From Chondrus crispus (taxonomy: Eukaryota; Rhodophyta; Florideophyceae; Gigartinales; Gigartinaceae), in NCBI RefSeq assembly GCF_000350225.1, contig NW_005178997.1:62001-126000 (forward strand): a DNA stretch of 64,000 nt, given 5' to 3'. Shown one piece after another: positions 54,309 to 64,000 of this stretch; within the stretch, counting starts at the first letter, position 1; every line of letters starts with the position of its first letter. The notes below the pieces were generated by a model. That model did not search any database. It was not told where the DNA came from and was given only the letters and a program-made list of their open reading frames with translations. Made by a program: the position numbers and the translations under genes.

Positions 54309-54620
54309 AGTTGAAAAAGAGCAGTAGCGGGTGGTGCACCGAGCGGTGGTGCGGCGACGGCAATAGCGATAACGTGTGACAGAGGCGGTGATGGGCGGTA
54401 GCGAGCGAGTAGTGCGCCGAGCGGTAGTCCAGCGACGGCGAAGACAATATCGTGTTGCAGAGACGGTGGTGGGCGGTAGTGAGAGGGTAGTGCACCGGGC
54501 GGTGGTGCGGCGACGGCGACGGCGATACCGTGTAGCAGACGCCGTGGTGGGCGGTAGTGAGAGGGTAGTGCCCCTGGCGGTGATGCAGCGACGGCAGAGG
54601 CAAAAACACGCAGCAGACGT
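54309..54620. repeat. 78-bp minisatellite
   Basis: About four units with starts near 54309, 54387, 54465 and 54543, sharing GGTGGTGGGCGGTAGTGAGA and GCGGCGACGGCGA. The unit is 26 codons, which keeps a 375-codon minus-strand frame open (54100-55227); I do not regard that frame as a gene. Confidence 0.8.
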
Positions 54621-54779
54621 GCGACTGCGTGCAGTGGGGGTAGTGGGCGCGTGGTTCGCCCGGCGGTGCTGCGGAGATGACAGAGGCAACAACGCGCGCC
54701 AGACGTACGACCGGGTGCGGCGGAGGTAGTGGGAGGCTCGTGGTGCGCAGGGCGGATGGAGGCGCTGAAAGAGCGGCGG

Positions 54780-55075
54780 CAGAGGCGGTAGTCGTGGGGA
54801 GGCGGGAGCGGCGGCACAGGCGGCAGTCTTGGCGAGGCGGGAGCGGCAGGAGCGGCGGCACAGGCGGTTGTTGTGGGGAGGCGGGAGCTGCGGGAGCTGC
54901 GGCACAGGCGGTAGTCGTGAGGACGTGGGAGCAGCAGGAGTGGCGGCACGCGGCGGCACAGGCGGTAGTCGTGGGGAGGCGAGAGCGACAGGAGCGGCGG
55001 CACAGGCGGTTGTCGTGGGGAGGCGGGAGCGGCGGGAGCGGCGGCACAGGCGGTAGTAGTGGGGAGGCGGGGGCG
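54780..55075. repeat. GC-rich short-unit repeats
   Basis: Irregular repeats of GCGGCACAGGCGGTAGTCG and GGGGAGGCGGGAGCGGC, continuing the low-complexity block next to the 78-bp minisatellite. Confidence 0.7.
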
Positions 55076-55234
55076 GTCGTGGAGAGAAGCGTGATCCTGT
55101 GCTTCCAGTTACTTGCAGCTCGCCAAGTCGAGCGGATCGCGAAGCCGCTTTTGACTCGAAACGCCCAACAGAACAGTTGGGTGTTCAAGTGAGGTGCAGC
55201 GGGGAAGTGGCCCCAGCTCTTGGCCAAGCGACGC

Positions 55235-55724
55235 CCTAGTGTCTAGGTGACAAATGGCCTCATATGAGGTCACTTTTCAACTTAAATTTTCTCGACTTGT
55301 GCTAGCTGAACAAAATGGAAAAAGATACTCTCGCCACCGCAGATGACTTCTGCGCTGTGGAAGGGTGGAGCTTGGTGAGATCTGCACGTCCTTTCCAGGC
55401 TTTTTGAGAATACCTAAAGAAGAAGCTTTTTTAAAGAACATCAAAACGTTTTTTGTTGATATCTTCGAAACCAAAACGCCTGTTTAAAATATCATCCGAT
55501 TATTGAAACTATATTAGATTCTTAGTATTTCTGTGTATTCATAACTGCTGTCCCGATGTTTTGCAGGAAGCTATTGCCGAGGGAATATTGGTTAAAGAAA
55601 TGGTGTCTAAACTGATTTTATAAAATTTCGATTTAATGTATACTTTTTTGCAAAAAAACCCGGCCTCATATGAGGCCAAGCCCGACCTCATATGAGGCAA
55701 ATTGCCGGTCGTCTAGACACTAGG
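55235..55724. mobile_element. MITE with piggyBac-like-element-type ends (490 bp)
   Basis: Inverted ends CCTAGTGTCTAG (55235-55246) and CTAGACACTAGG (55713-55724). The subterminal palindrome CCTCATATGAGG occurs at 55258, 55664 and 55686. The interior is AT-rich and non-coding, unlike the GC-rich flanks. The terminal CCTAGTGTCTAG is also at the left end of the piggyBac-like element (46588-46599). No clear TSD. Confidence 0.6.
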
Positions 55725-57019
55725 CTCCAGGGCCCGGAGGCAATATCACCCCCGGGGCCCTGGAGGGAGCAAACTTAGCTCAGAAAAGCGCGCCAGTGGT
55801 GTCGCGGGCCACGGCTCGTGGCGACGAGCGGAGACGTATCGGGGGACAGCGCAGGATCCAGTTCTCTATCTGACAAGTGTTGCAAGAGCTCGTGGAGGAC
55901 AAGTGTCTTCGTGTTACTTGCCTGTTACTTATTCAAATTTTCTTGTATGATTTTTATTGGCTATTGTAGTGAATGCAATTCAAAAGTAAAAGTACATCTA
56001 CAGTTGGGTACAGTGGGTACAGTTTTATGACATGCGGTATGTTTGCCACTCAAAAAGTAAAGGAAATTAAATTTTGTGGTATGCAAAGCGCCACCCTGGC
56101 CCGGTCGCCGACAGAAGAGTCCCCTCCATTCGAGACATTCGAATAATTGGACTCTAATTATTGGAGCCACTGAGGCATATCATGCAAGATCAGCCGGACC
56201 CCGACTCGGGGCCAATTTGTGTCGCAGGAGGTGATAAGTAGCCTCGCACTGGATCGAGAGACTCAAACTCGCGAGAGGGTGGCAGTGCGGGGGAAGTAAG
56301 GACTGAAGGAAAAACAGGTAGCGAGCTAGATGCTCGATTTACTCTGTTGTGTTTTCGTCTGGCCCCCTCCGTTCGTCTAGCGTCAGAACGGTAGGGTCAT
56401 TAAATGTAAGATGCAGTGTAGGGGACGACGACGGATCTAGATTGGAAAATCCAAATCCCGATTGCGCGAACGCACAGGGTTACTGTGCACAACACTCCCC
56501 TTGGTCGCGCGAGTCGGGAGCGAAGTGCAGTAGAAACTTAACAGCAGAGAATTGGTATACGGTTGGTTTCGAACGCGCGTACCCAGAGGTGAAATCATGG
56601 TGGGCGCCACATGTTGAAAAAGCTTGAAATGTTCTAATTTTCCAGGCGGTAGACAAGTAAAATGTCTGGTATAAAAGGACTCAGAAACATAGAATCATCC
56701 AGAACTGGCGGAGCGGTATTCGGCTCGACGAAATGTTACGGGGCAAGCAGCGGATTGGTGAGGCGAAACTAGCCCCAACACAGAACACAAGATTATTGGC
56801 TGACCACCTTAGGGTGTATTGAGGGCCGTTCAGAGCTTTCGAGGCTCTAGAGAACGGGACAGGGGTGTCGCCTTCGGGTTAATCCTCCGCCATAATCTTG
56901 GGTGTAAACACCAATTCGAAGCGAGAACGGTGCGACCGGCGACTGTAGCGTGTCTTAAGTTGATTAATCCTTTTTTTGCATATTTTCACCAGCGTGACGC
57001 GTGACAGAGAGCCTGAGAC
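55725..57019. other. Stretch without a recognised gene; may hold the 3' LTR of the next element
   Basis: No coding frame with a known motif. The 3' end of the copia-like element (57020) should be followed leftwards by a polypurine tract and LTR. AAAAAAAGGATTAATC on the minus strand near 56965-56980 is a weak candidate tract, but no matching LTR is visible to the right. Confidence 0.35.
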
Positions 57020-60000
57020 TCAGTTGAGGGGAGAACGAGGGTTATCTCGCACGATCCATTGTTCAGCTCTCGGCCTTAACTCTGCCGAGGTCAGAACATG
57101 TCGTAATGCCATCTGGTTCATTGCCTTCGTCAGTCCATCAGCGATGTTGTCGGCGGTCCGCACAAACCCAATGTCCGATATTTCGAAGTTGTTGAATCCT
57201 TGTCGCGCTGCAGCTATGTCCAACATCAGCCTTTTTTCCGACGTTCGTGATCCTTTGGATATGACATCGAACAAGCTTTTGCTGTCTGTATAAAGCTTTA
57301 CCGGGACATGTAGGCCAGGGTGAAGGTGTCGAAGCTCCTCAGCCAGAGTGTAGGCGACGTCAAACATGTCTCCAAATGCGATGAGCTCAGCGGCCATTGC
57401 GGAACGAACGACACGCCGCGCTTTGTAGGATTTAAATTGAATCGGAATAACTTTCCCGGAGTTATCGCCAATGAATACAATGTATCCGAGTTGTGAAGAC
57501 AAATCTGGATTCATTGCAAAGGATGCATCGGAATATCCAATAACTCGTAAGTGTCGAGCGTCGAGAATGGGAAATTTGATAACTACGCTCTGGTGTTGAG
57601 CATAGATGACGGTACGGTTTGTTCTCTTGATTATTGCGGTACGTTCTTCTTTGAATCATTCAAAGGTGACCTGAGCAAGCTGTGCCACCTCAAACAGTAC
57701 ATCCGGTCGACTGTGCGAGAGCCACGCCAACTTCATTCGCAACGAGGCGAAGTCGGAGAAGGTAGCTGCAACCCCTAGGGGTTTCAACTTCTTGACATAT
57801 GCCTGTTGATTGAGCTGCAGCTGCTCACCTTTGTCGTCAAACGTGATGCGAAATCCAGTAAATGTGCATGGCGGCTTCTCGTTCTCGGCCATATCGAATT
57901 TCTTAGAAGTTGACTTCGCCAAATCACGGAAACCTCTCTCTCCGCTGCGAAGCATGTCATCTACATATGTGCCGGAGAGCCCTTTTAACAAACCATTAGT
58001 CATTCGAACATACAAGGCGGGGTCCTACTTCAATGGCGTCATACGTAGGTCCTTTCGATGGTGCTCGTCCAGGGTCTTGAACCAAAGATCCCCGGACTCA
58101 CAGAGCCCATAAAGTGGCTTTAGGAGCTGAAGGCATTGCTCTGGAGGAAGTTCAAACTCAGGGACTGGCTTTTCGATGAAAATGTCGCGCATCAGCGGTC
58201 CTGCAGACTGCAAATAGGCTTGTCGAACATCCGAAGTCCACACCTCAAAACTGTGTATCGCTGCAAGTGCAAGGAGTAGGCGGATCGATGCTGGTTGCAA
58301 TGTTTGTGCGGCATGTACCATCATGCTCTTGTACTTGTCCAGATGACCTCCGATCACATAGCGGGCCTTGAACTTGACAGTTCCGTCCTCAGTTGATTTG
58401 ATTGCCAGTACAAAACGGCCGGATAAGATGTTACCGTCCGAAGGGACGTCCTCCTTTAAGATTATTTTAAAAGTTCCTCTTTCCAGAAGGTTTCTTATCT
58501 CCTTCCTTTTGGCATTATTCATCTCCATAGAATGGCATCGTGGGTCACTTGGGTCCAGTACCTCTGTCATATGAATATCGGTGTCTGCCACATCCTCCGT
58601 AGGTCTGAACTTCTTCATGGCATGGAGCAGGTCTGTGAAGAACGCCCTTGAGCCGTCCGGGGGTGAGATGTAAGGTTTGACTTGGGCGAAACTAAACGGC
58701 TTCGGCGGATTCCGTGCTAACTCATCAGATACGAGGACAATCTTCTTGTCACGGTCTACTTTTGTAACAATGAATGGACCTAGCCACTCTCCAATACGAT
58801 TGGCAACAACCTTTTCACGCCACACAAGGACCTTCTGACCAATCTCGAAGACTGTATCGGCGCCTCGAGGGACATTGTGCTTGAGGGCTCGGTTGACTCG
58901 CAGCCTAGCCATATTTCTTCCCATTTCTTGGCGGGCTTCTTTTGCAATAATGGCTCGTGCTGCCAAGGTTGCCTTAGGTTCGGCTTGCTCACCAAAGGCT
59001 CGTAGCGACGGGTATTCTCCGAATACCAGCGCAGACGGCACGATTCCTTCCGGGCCAAGGGTATCGTTGAGAGCATTGACGGATAGTGCTAGCAGCGTTG
59101 TATCTGAAACATTCTGATACACGACTTTGAGCTTGCGAAAAGTGTTCCGAAGTGGATGATGGTAACGCTCTCCGATCCCAAGCGAATTATGAGATTCGAT
59201 ACCAGAGCTGTTCACTTGTACTCTTGAGGCACGGCCGATAGATATAAAAGAGTCCCTCAGTTGCTATCCTTGATCCACACGGATCGAATTTGGGAGGCCC
59301 GTGTACACACTCGCCCAACATTCCACAATGGTAGACCATACCGTTTTCGTGGAGACATCCGGTAGGAAGCGGGCTGCACGAAAATGTGTCGATTTGTCGA
59401 CAATGTGCAGGATGGGCTTTCCATTGATGTACATGATGTCTAGAACCAGGCCTTCGTTAAACCGGGAAGTGCGATCTCCAAACGATACACGAATGCGGCC
59501 TGGTCCGTCCTGAATACGTTGACATGGGTCACAGGCTTGGGATATTTCGTGGAGTGTTGCAAGCGTGTTTGGAGCCAGGTCTTTGGGACGGCCGCGTTTC
59601 AGCAAGTTGAATAGTTTTGTCGCGGAGGGGTGACAAAACTGACGGTGTAGCTTCTCTAGTTGTACTTTGGTAAAGAATGTCAGAACCGGGAAGCACATCT
59701 TTGCGTAAATGTGCTCATCAGAACGAGTTAACGGTACGTTCCAGCTATCGACTGCATATACTTCACCGTCTTTCACTTGAACCACATCACGTTTGATGAG
59801 TTTGTTCGTGACTGTGTCCGCGATGAGGGCGTACTCATCTAGGATGTCAAGGCCAAGCAAAGCTGGGAAATCTGCGGCAACGGCATCCACATTAACGAAG
59901 ATGGTCGGAATGCCACGGTGTGTGGCAAGTGGGAGTTCAATCTTCCCCAAGGAATCGAATGAAGAATAGGCAAATCGGAAACGTTTTTGGCTGGGCTTAA

Positions 60001-60151
60001 ATGGTCGAACCCTTCGTCCCAGTTTGTTAAACACACGGCGAACTTCTTGCAGGCCAACAACGCACGTCGGTGCTCCCGTATCGACACAGAAACTGGGACG
60101 AGTGCAGCGTGACAGAGTCCGGCTGATGTTGTGGATCTTGATCCGAGTCAT
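57020..60151 (-). pseudogene. Divergent copia-like protease-integrase-RT-RNase H with three stops
   Basis: One frame of 1044 codons without any frameshift, broken only by TAG near 59264-59266, TAG at 58025-58027 and TGA at 57656-57658. Order: protease FCVDTGAPTCVVG; integrase HRQFCHPSATKL and CDPCQR (HHCC), DIMYINGKPILHIVDKS, RVDQG, SGIESHNSLGIGERYH; RT KARYVIGGH, WTSDVRQAYLQS, GTYVDDML; RNase H SAMAAELIAF, YTDSKSLFDV, ADNIADGLTK. Protease-integrase-RT order is Ty1/copia type, but motifs differ strongly from copia B/C/D. No gag was found upstream. Confidence 0.87.
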
Positions 60152-60768
60152 GTTGACATCGGCGCTGTCAATTTGATGACGTCTAGGGATGATGGTGTGA
60201 TGCGAACCAAACCATCTGGCAGGGCGTCTGCAACCAGACGCAAAGGAGCGACGCCCGCCTAAAAACCCATTTTGTCATCAGTCCAGTACACCCGTGTCAT
60301 TTCAGAATTTTTGACGTCCCCGCCCATGGTCGATGCCATGTGATTGACAGCATTGTAGTATAAACACCCCCAACGGAGGAGGGTGTATACGCAGTTCTTG
60401 CGGAGACCCCGATCGGCGGGAAGACGGGAAGCAACCCCAGCTAACGGAACCGGGCGAGCCCGGGGTAGCAGTGGTAGAGCGGGTACGGTCGGGGACGCGC
60501 GCACGCGCGGGCCGATCTACGCCTCGACGCCCAGGCGCAGCGCTGGGTGGCGTACCAGCGCTGACGGGCGGAGGCGGATCTAGGCTCGCTCGCGTGCTTG
60601 CGCGTCCCCTGCCCGCTCGGTTTCTAACTAGATACGGGCTAGTGGGGACCCGTTCTAGAATAAGCGGGGCGAGGTTGACCAAAGGCGTAGGTTCTGGACA
60701 AGCTCGTGCTTGTCCTCTCCCCTCCGCCGTCGGTCCGCTCATATTTAATATACAAACCTCTATAATAA
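60152..60768. other. GC-rich stretch without a recognised gene
   Basis: 60160-60270 may still be upstream coding or leader of the copia-like element but has no motif. 60400-60720 is very GC-rich with CGCGCGCACGCGCG words. Confidence 0.4.
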
Positions 60769-60966
60769 CACTACAGTACCGAGGTACTGTAGTGGTCTAC
60801 TGTAGTGCAGGTCGGCCTGCACTGTACGGTGTCAGCATCGGTGCTGACAGTACACGTGGTACCCGTGTGTGTGCGCTTCGTACGCGCCGGGTACACGTAT
60901 GCACGTGTGATGTGGGGCACACGTGGACACGCTCGGTGGTACTGTAGAGCGTCGGGCTCTACAGTA
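60769..60966. ncRNA. Cluster of consecutive hairpins
   Basis: Stems: 60769-60780/60783-60794 (12 bp); AGTGCAGG/CCTGCACT at 60804-60823 and TGTCAGCA/TGCTGACA at 60830-60849, both with TCGG loops; GTACCCG/CGGGTAC near 60859-60893; CACGTGTG/CACACGTG at 60902-60925; and TACTGTAGAGC/GCTCTACAGTA at 60940-60966. The first and last share ACTGTAG. Could be a structured RNA or a foldback end. Confidence 0.5.
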
Positions 60967-61595
60967 ACTAAATCAATCGTGATCTAATCTAAAGAGAGTC
61001 CCCCAGGGGGGGTTATGCTACACGGCCCCCCCCACAAGTGTGAACGTCCGCGTTCACATGTGCCTGTAGGGTGGCTCGTGTTTTCCTCTCCGTCTCAACC
61101 CCCATTTTTCCCATCGTCTCTCGTCTGCGTCCGTCTCTCACTTCCTCGCGTGTCGGGCGCATCGTTCCTTACCTTCTCTCCCGGCTCGCATTCCTTCCGC
61201 CTATTGCTTTTCCTCTCCGTCTCGACTCCAGCGAGGTCGCCTTCCCTGCCTGTAGTGCGCTCGTCCTCTTCCTTCTGTACTCTGGTCCCCGCCGCGTCGC
61301 GCGGTGTCAACACGCGCCAAGGCGTATGGGTTCTTGCCCGCTCGCCCGCCCGTGGAGCGCGGCGAGTGCCGCTGTAGAGGGTTCGTCGCCCTCTCGCGAT
61401 CCAGGTGCAGCGCCATGCGGAACGACCCCGGTCTTCGGACGGGCATGGGGAATGGGCGTGCGTTGGTCGTCGTCGCCGATATCGGTGGCGCACCGGCGCG
61501 GCTACCTTCTGTTTTTTTTTGTTCCCCCAGGTGGCTAACCGGCGCGTGGATCTGTGTCGATGAGCGGTGCGGGCGATGCCCTTACCTTTTGTACT
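60967..61595. other. Stretch without a recognised gene
   Basis: Homopolymer runs of G and C near 61005-61035, then C/T-rich DNA. No frame with a known domain. Confidence 0.4.
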
Positions 61596-62494
61596 CCTCG
61601 CCGTCGGCGGCGAGGTAGGGCGTGCAACCGTCCTCCTTCTTGGAGGCCCCTCGCCGTCGACGGCGAGGGAACCGCGCGGGCTGCTCTTCTACTTGGTACG
61701 TCTCGTCATCGGCGGCGAGGTCCTGATACCTGACCGTCGAGGGCGATCAGTCAGGGAGGTCGCTCCCCTCTTCTCATTTACCGACATCGTCGTGAGGTGG
61801 GGTGCACTGCATGGGGGATGACGAGCATGCGTGTACGAGCATGCGCCCGCCTTCGTCTGTTTCGTCCCGTCGACGATCGCGAACCTTTCGGAAGGTCGCT
61901 CGCTCCTCGTTCCTAGTTCACACTGATCCCTCGAGTTGTTGGCGGGTTACTGGGAAGAGTCTTCTTACCCCCGACCTCCCTCCGTGTTGGGAAGTCGTTC
62001 CCGTCTCGTCCGGCCCGCCTTGCTGTCGAGCGTAGGGGGTCCTCAGAGCGCGGCCACGGGGGTTCGTCGTACGGCATCGGCCGTGGGAGCAGCGCCCCCG
62101 GCGGGTCCGACTAGCTTATATATCGTCCCTGGGTTCCTCGCCGTCGGCGGCGAGGACACCGCGCTCGACATATGAGTTTTCGTTCGTGTCCCTTGGCGTA
62201 CGTGGCGGGGGAGCGCACCCGCAGGAAATGCTCTCATACTTGGTCTTCCTCGCCGTCTGTCGGCGAGGGACTGGTGCGCTGCCGCCAAGGCGCGCCGTAC
62301 GGCATCAGCCGTGTGCGTAGTGCGGTAGGCGCTCTCGCCTTGCTTGTAGGTCTTCCTTGGTGCCCCTCGCCGTCGGCGGAGAGGGCACAGAACGCGGTAG
62401 TGGCTCTTCCTCGGCGTCCCTCGCTGTCCGCTGCGAGGGCGCGGCGCGCGGCGGAGGCTCTTCTCCTTGGCGCCCCTCGCCGTCGGCGGCGAGG
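61596..62494. repeat. Array of about nine dyad-symmetric repeats, spacing near 55 bp
   Basis: Core CCTCGCCGTCGGCGGCGAGG or variants at 61596, 61649, 61701, (61730, weak), 62136, 62248, 62365, 62419 and 62475. Several variants keep the pairing: the GTCGAC centre at 61649, CGCTG...CTGCG at 62419, a TCTGT loop at 62248. Spacings are 53, 52, 112, 117, 54 and 56, i.e. near one or two units of 55 bp. Flanks (CTTGG..., then CGCGCGG) also repeat, so this is a decayed minisatellite with a hairpin core. Confidence 0.72.
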
Positions 62495-64000
62495 GAACAG
62501 CGCGCGGCAGCGGCAATTCCAGCGTCGTAGGCTATTCCACGTAGGTGCGCAGCGATGCAGTGATGCCGCACTCCAGTGCCGGGAATGTCGGCGCAGATGG
62601 GCTCGCGTGGATCGACGCGTGCGGATCGGCGCGGACAGCAGCGACGGCGCGCGGCCCGTACTGTACACCTCGCTGTCCGTCCGTCCGCATCACGTGCTGC
62701 GTCTACGACGCACGCGGCGCGTGTCCGTTCAGCGCTGCACGCGCGCGACAGCCCCAGCTCTTGATCAGATCACCGAAAAAATTGCAAAAAACGTTTCCCG
62801 CGAAAAATTTCCAGCACAGGTCGTGGTTGGTGCGCTGTCCTGAACATGCAAAAATTTCCTCAAAAATTGAAATCTTGGTTGCGTCGGCGATTAGCTGTGC
62901 CACGCGCGCGGATCCACGTACAGTACAGTACACCAAAAGGTGCATGCACCTTTCGATACCGGCCAGTAGGGCATGCGCTTGTCTGTACAGCGCTGCACCT
63001 GACCGTGATTGAATCGCCCAAAATCATTTCCAAAACACATTTCCTGCGAAAATGTATTTTTGCAAAAAAATCACAGCGCAGTCCGTGACGTGTGGTGCGG
63101 CCCCACCATGTCAGCGCCAGCGCCAGCAGCCGCCCCACGTCCGCCTCCAGCAGCGTCGTGCACACTCCGCTCTCGCACCAGCTCTTGTTCTGGCGTGGTT
63201 CCTGCTTTCCTCATCGGCTCACGGATCTGGTGTAAAATTTGCGTATGCCTTGGAACCCAGAGCGGCGTCGTCGCCCGCTGTCCCTCATTTCGTGGTACAC
63301 GTGTTGACCCCCTTTTTTCTTCTTCGTACTAGGGCGCCACGGTGTCGGTTCTCTGGGTCCCCCGTCTTCCCTGTAGCGCGCACGCAGGCGTGCGCTCGTG
63401 CTCTCAGCTCCTCCGTCCATTTTTGCGCCAAATTCGGTGTCCGGCGGCGGTCGTGAAAAGCGGTCTGCGCTCATGTAATACTTGCGCGTCGGGGTCGTCT
63501 CCAGTACTCGATTGGAGCTGAGAAATCTAACGCGTCTCCACTTCTCGACTGCTTCTTCGACCGTGGCTCTCCTACCTCGTAGATGAGTCGGGCGCGGTCG
63601 CTCCGCTTCTCGTAACAAGCTACTGTCTCCCATCGGTACGGCGAGCCGTGTACCCATTACCGCAATGGGGAGGTGTCTTTCCTGACGATAGACTACGCGG
63701 TCTCGTCAGTGTCTCTCCTCATCATCCGAGAGGACTTGTTTTCGTCTTGTTTTCGTAAGACAGTACGTGCTGTGTTCGCTCCCGCCTCTTGTCGGCGACG
63801 TCGGAAGCCGTTCGTTGGCTGGACTTGTGGCTGCGTGCCGGCGTCGTGGCGCCCTCTGGCACTGGCTCTGTCCATCAATACGTCTTGACGCCGGGCGTCG
63901 TCCGATCGCGTGACCCTCCCATGAGGGCAGCTGTCCTTCCACGTCTCTCTTTCCGGTCTGCTGGTGCAGCCTGACGTTTTAATCCGCGAAGGAGCGGTCG
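62495..64000. other. GC-rich stretch without a recognised gene
   Basis: Contains the 18-bp perfect palindrome AAAGGTGCATGCACCTTT (62936-62953). Two loosely similar segments (about 62765-62825 and 63008-63090) share CGAAAAA, TTTCC and GCGAAAA words. No supported coding sequence. Confidence 0.4.

Noticed and set aside
54100..55227. 375-codon minus-strand frame
   Set aside because: Made of 78-bp and shorter GC-rich repeats whose unit lengths are often multiples of three; no domain.
60302..60742. Host gene in the GC-rich right end (several 80-220-codon frames, 60302-63456)
   Set aside because: No recognised domain, overlapping frames on both strands, Arg/Pro/Ser bias typical of GC-rich non-coding DNA.
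61596..62494. CRISPR-like array (20-bp palindromic repeat, spacers of about 35 bp)
   Set aside because: Eukaryotic context, the spacers are themselves related (CTTGG and CGCGCGG words repeat), spacing is irregular, and there are no cas genes. A decayed minisatellite fits better.

Overview
This is eukaryotic, repeat-dominated DNA. I see no host housekeeping gene, no rRNA gene and no free-standing tRNA gene. Almost every recognisable coding stretch belongs to a transposable element: Ty1/copia, Ty3/gypsy, piggyBac-like and hAT. The element content and the mix of moderate-GC retroelements with GC-rich intergenic DNA fit an alga (a red alga is my guess) or another protist such as an oomycete. I cannot fix the taxon from sequence alone.

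Positions 1-42.1 kb are one stack of nested LTR retrotransposons, and target-site duplications (TSDs) let much of it be unpicked. A decayed Gypsy element on the minus strand (37159-42094) was hit by Copia-B1 (gag-pol 2550-6688, 5' LTR now split into 7894-8583 and 36598-37158). Copia-B2 then inserted into the B1 5' LTR (B2 LTRs at 8584-9847 and 35329-36592, TSD AGTAC at 8579-8583 and 36593-36597, 28 kb apart). B2 contains a block bounded by family-A LTRs (9891-33652). That block holds Copia-D (LTRs 19363-20132 and 32841-33652), which in turn contains an intact Copia-C element (21765-28886, TSD AGTTG, uninterrupted 1380-codon gag-pol frame). Copia-C LTR plus truncated pol plus Copia-D pol is also present as a 4.17-kb tandem duplication (13420-17589 and 17590-21764). 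A plus-strand Copia-B fragment (B3) and its LTR occupy 103-2046.

Three copies of a 381-bp TRIM (terminal-repeat retrotransposon in miniature; 2128-2508, 30205-30585, 37491-37871) sit in three different hosts, each with a perfect 5-bp TSD. All copia families and the TRIM share one unusual primer-binding site, GGTTATGGGCCCAG. It is complementary to the anticodon arm, not the 3' end, of eukaryotic initiator tRNA-Met, as in Drosophila copia. The TRIM also carries a tRNA-like sequence split between its LTR (acceptor strand, A box) and its internal region (T arm, B box, acceptor strand).

Copia-B has an extra open reading frame between the primer-binding site and gag. It encodes a protein with two C2H2 zinc fingers and is conserved in two copies (6866-7387 broken, 34280-34822 open). 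A potential splice donor precedes it, and a 58-bp leader block almost invariant between copia families follows it.

Positions 42.1-64 kb are a patchwork of older DNA-transposon and retroelement remains in GC-rich, low-complexity DNA. They include a broken piggyBac-like transposase (46704-49017), a broken BED/hAT transposase (51563-54122), a 490-bp MITE whose ends resemble the piggyBac-like element (55235-55724), and a divergent copia-like pol with three in-frame stops but no frameshift (57020-60151). Non-coding structure includes a 23-bp perfect hairpin (50381-50447), a run of hairpins (60769-60966), and about nine copies of a dyad-symmetric repeat spaced near 55 bp (61596-62494).
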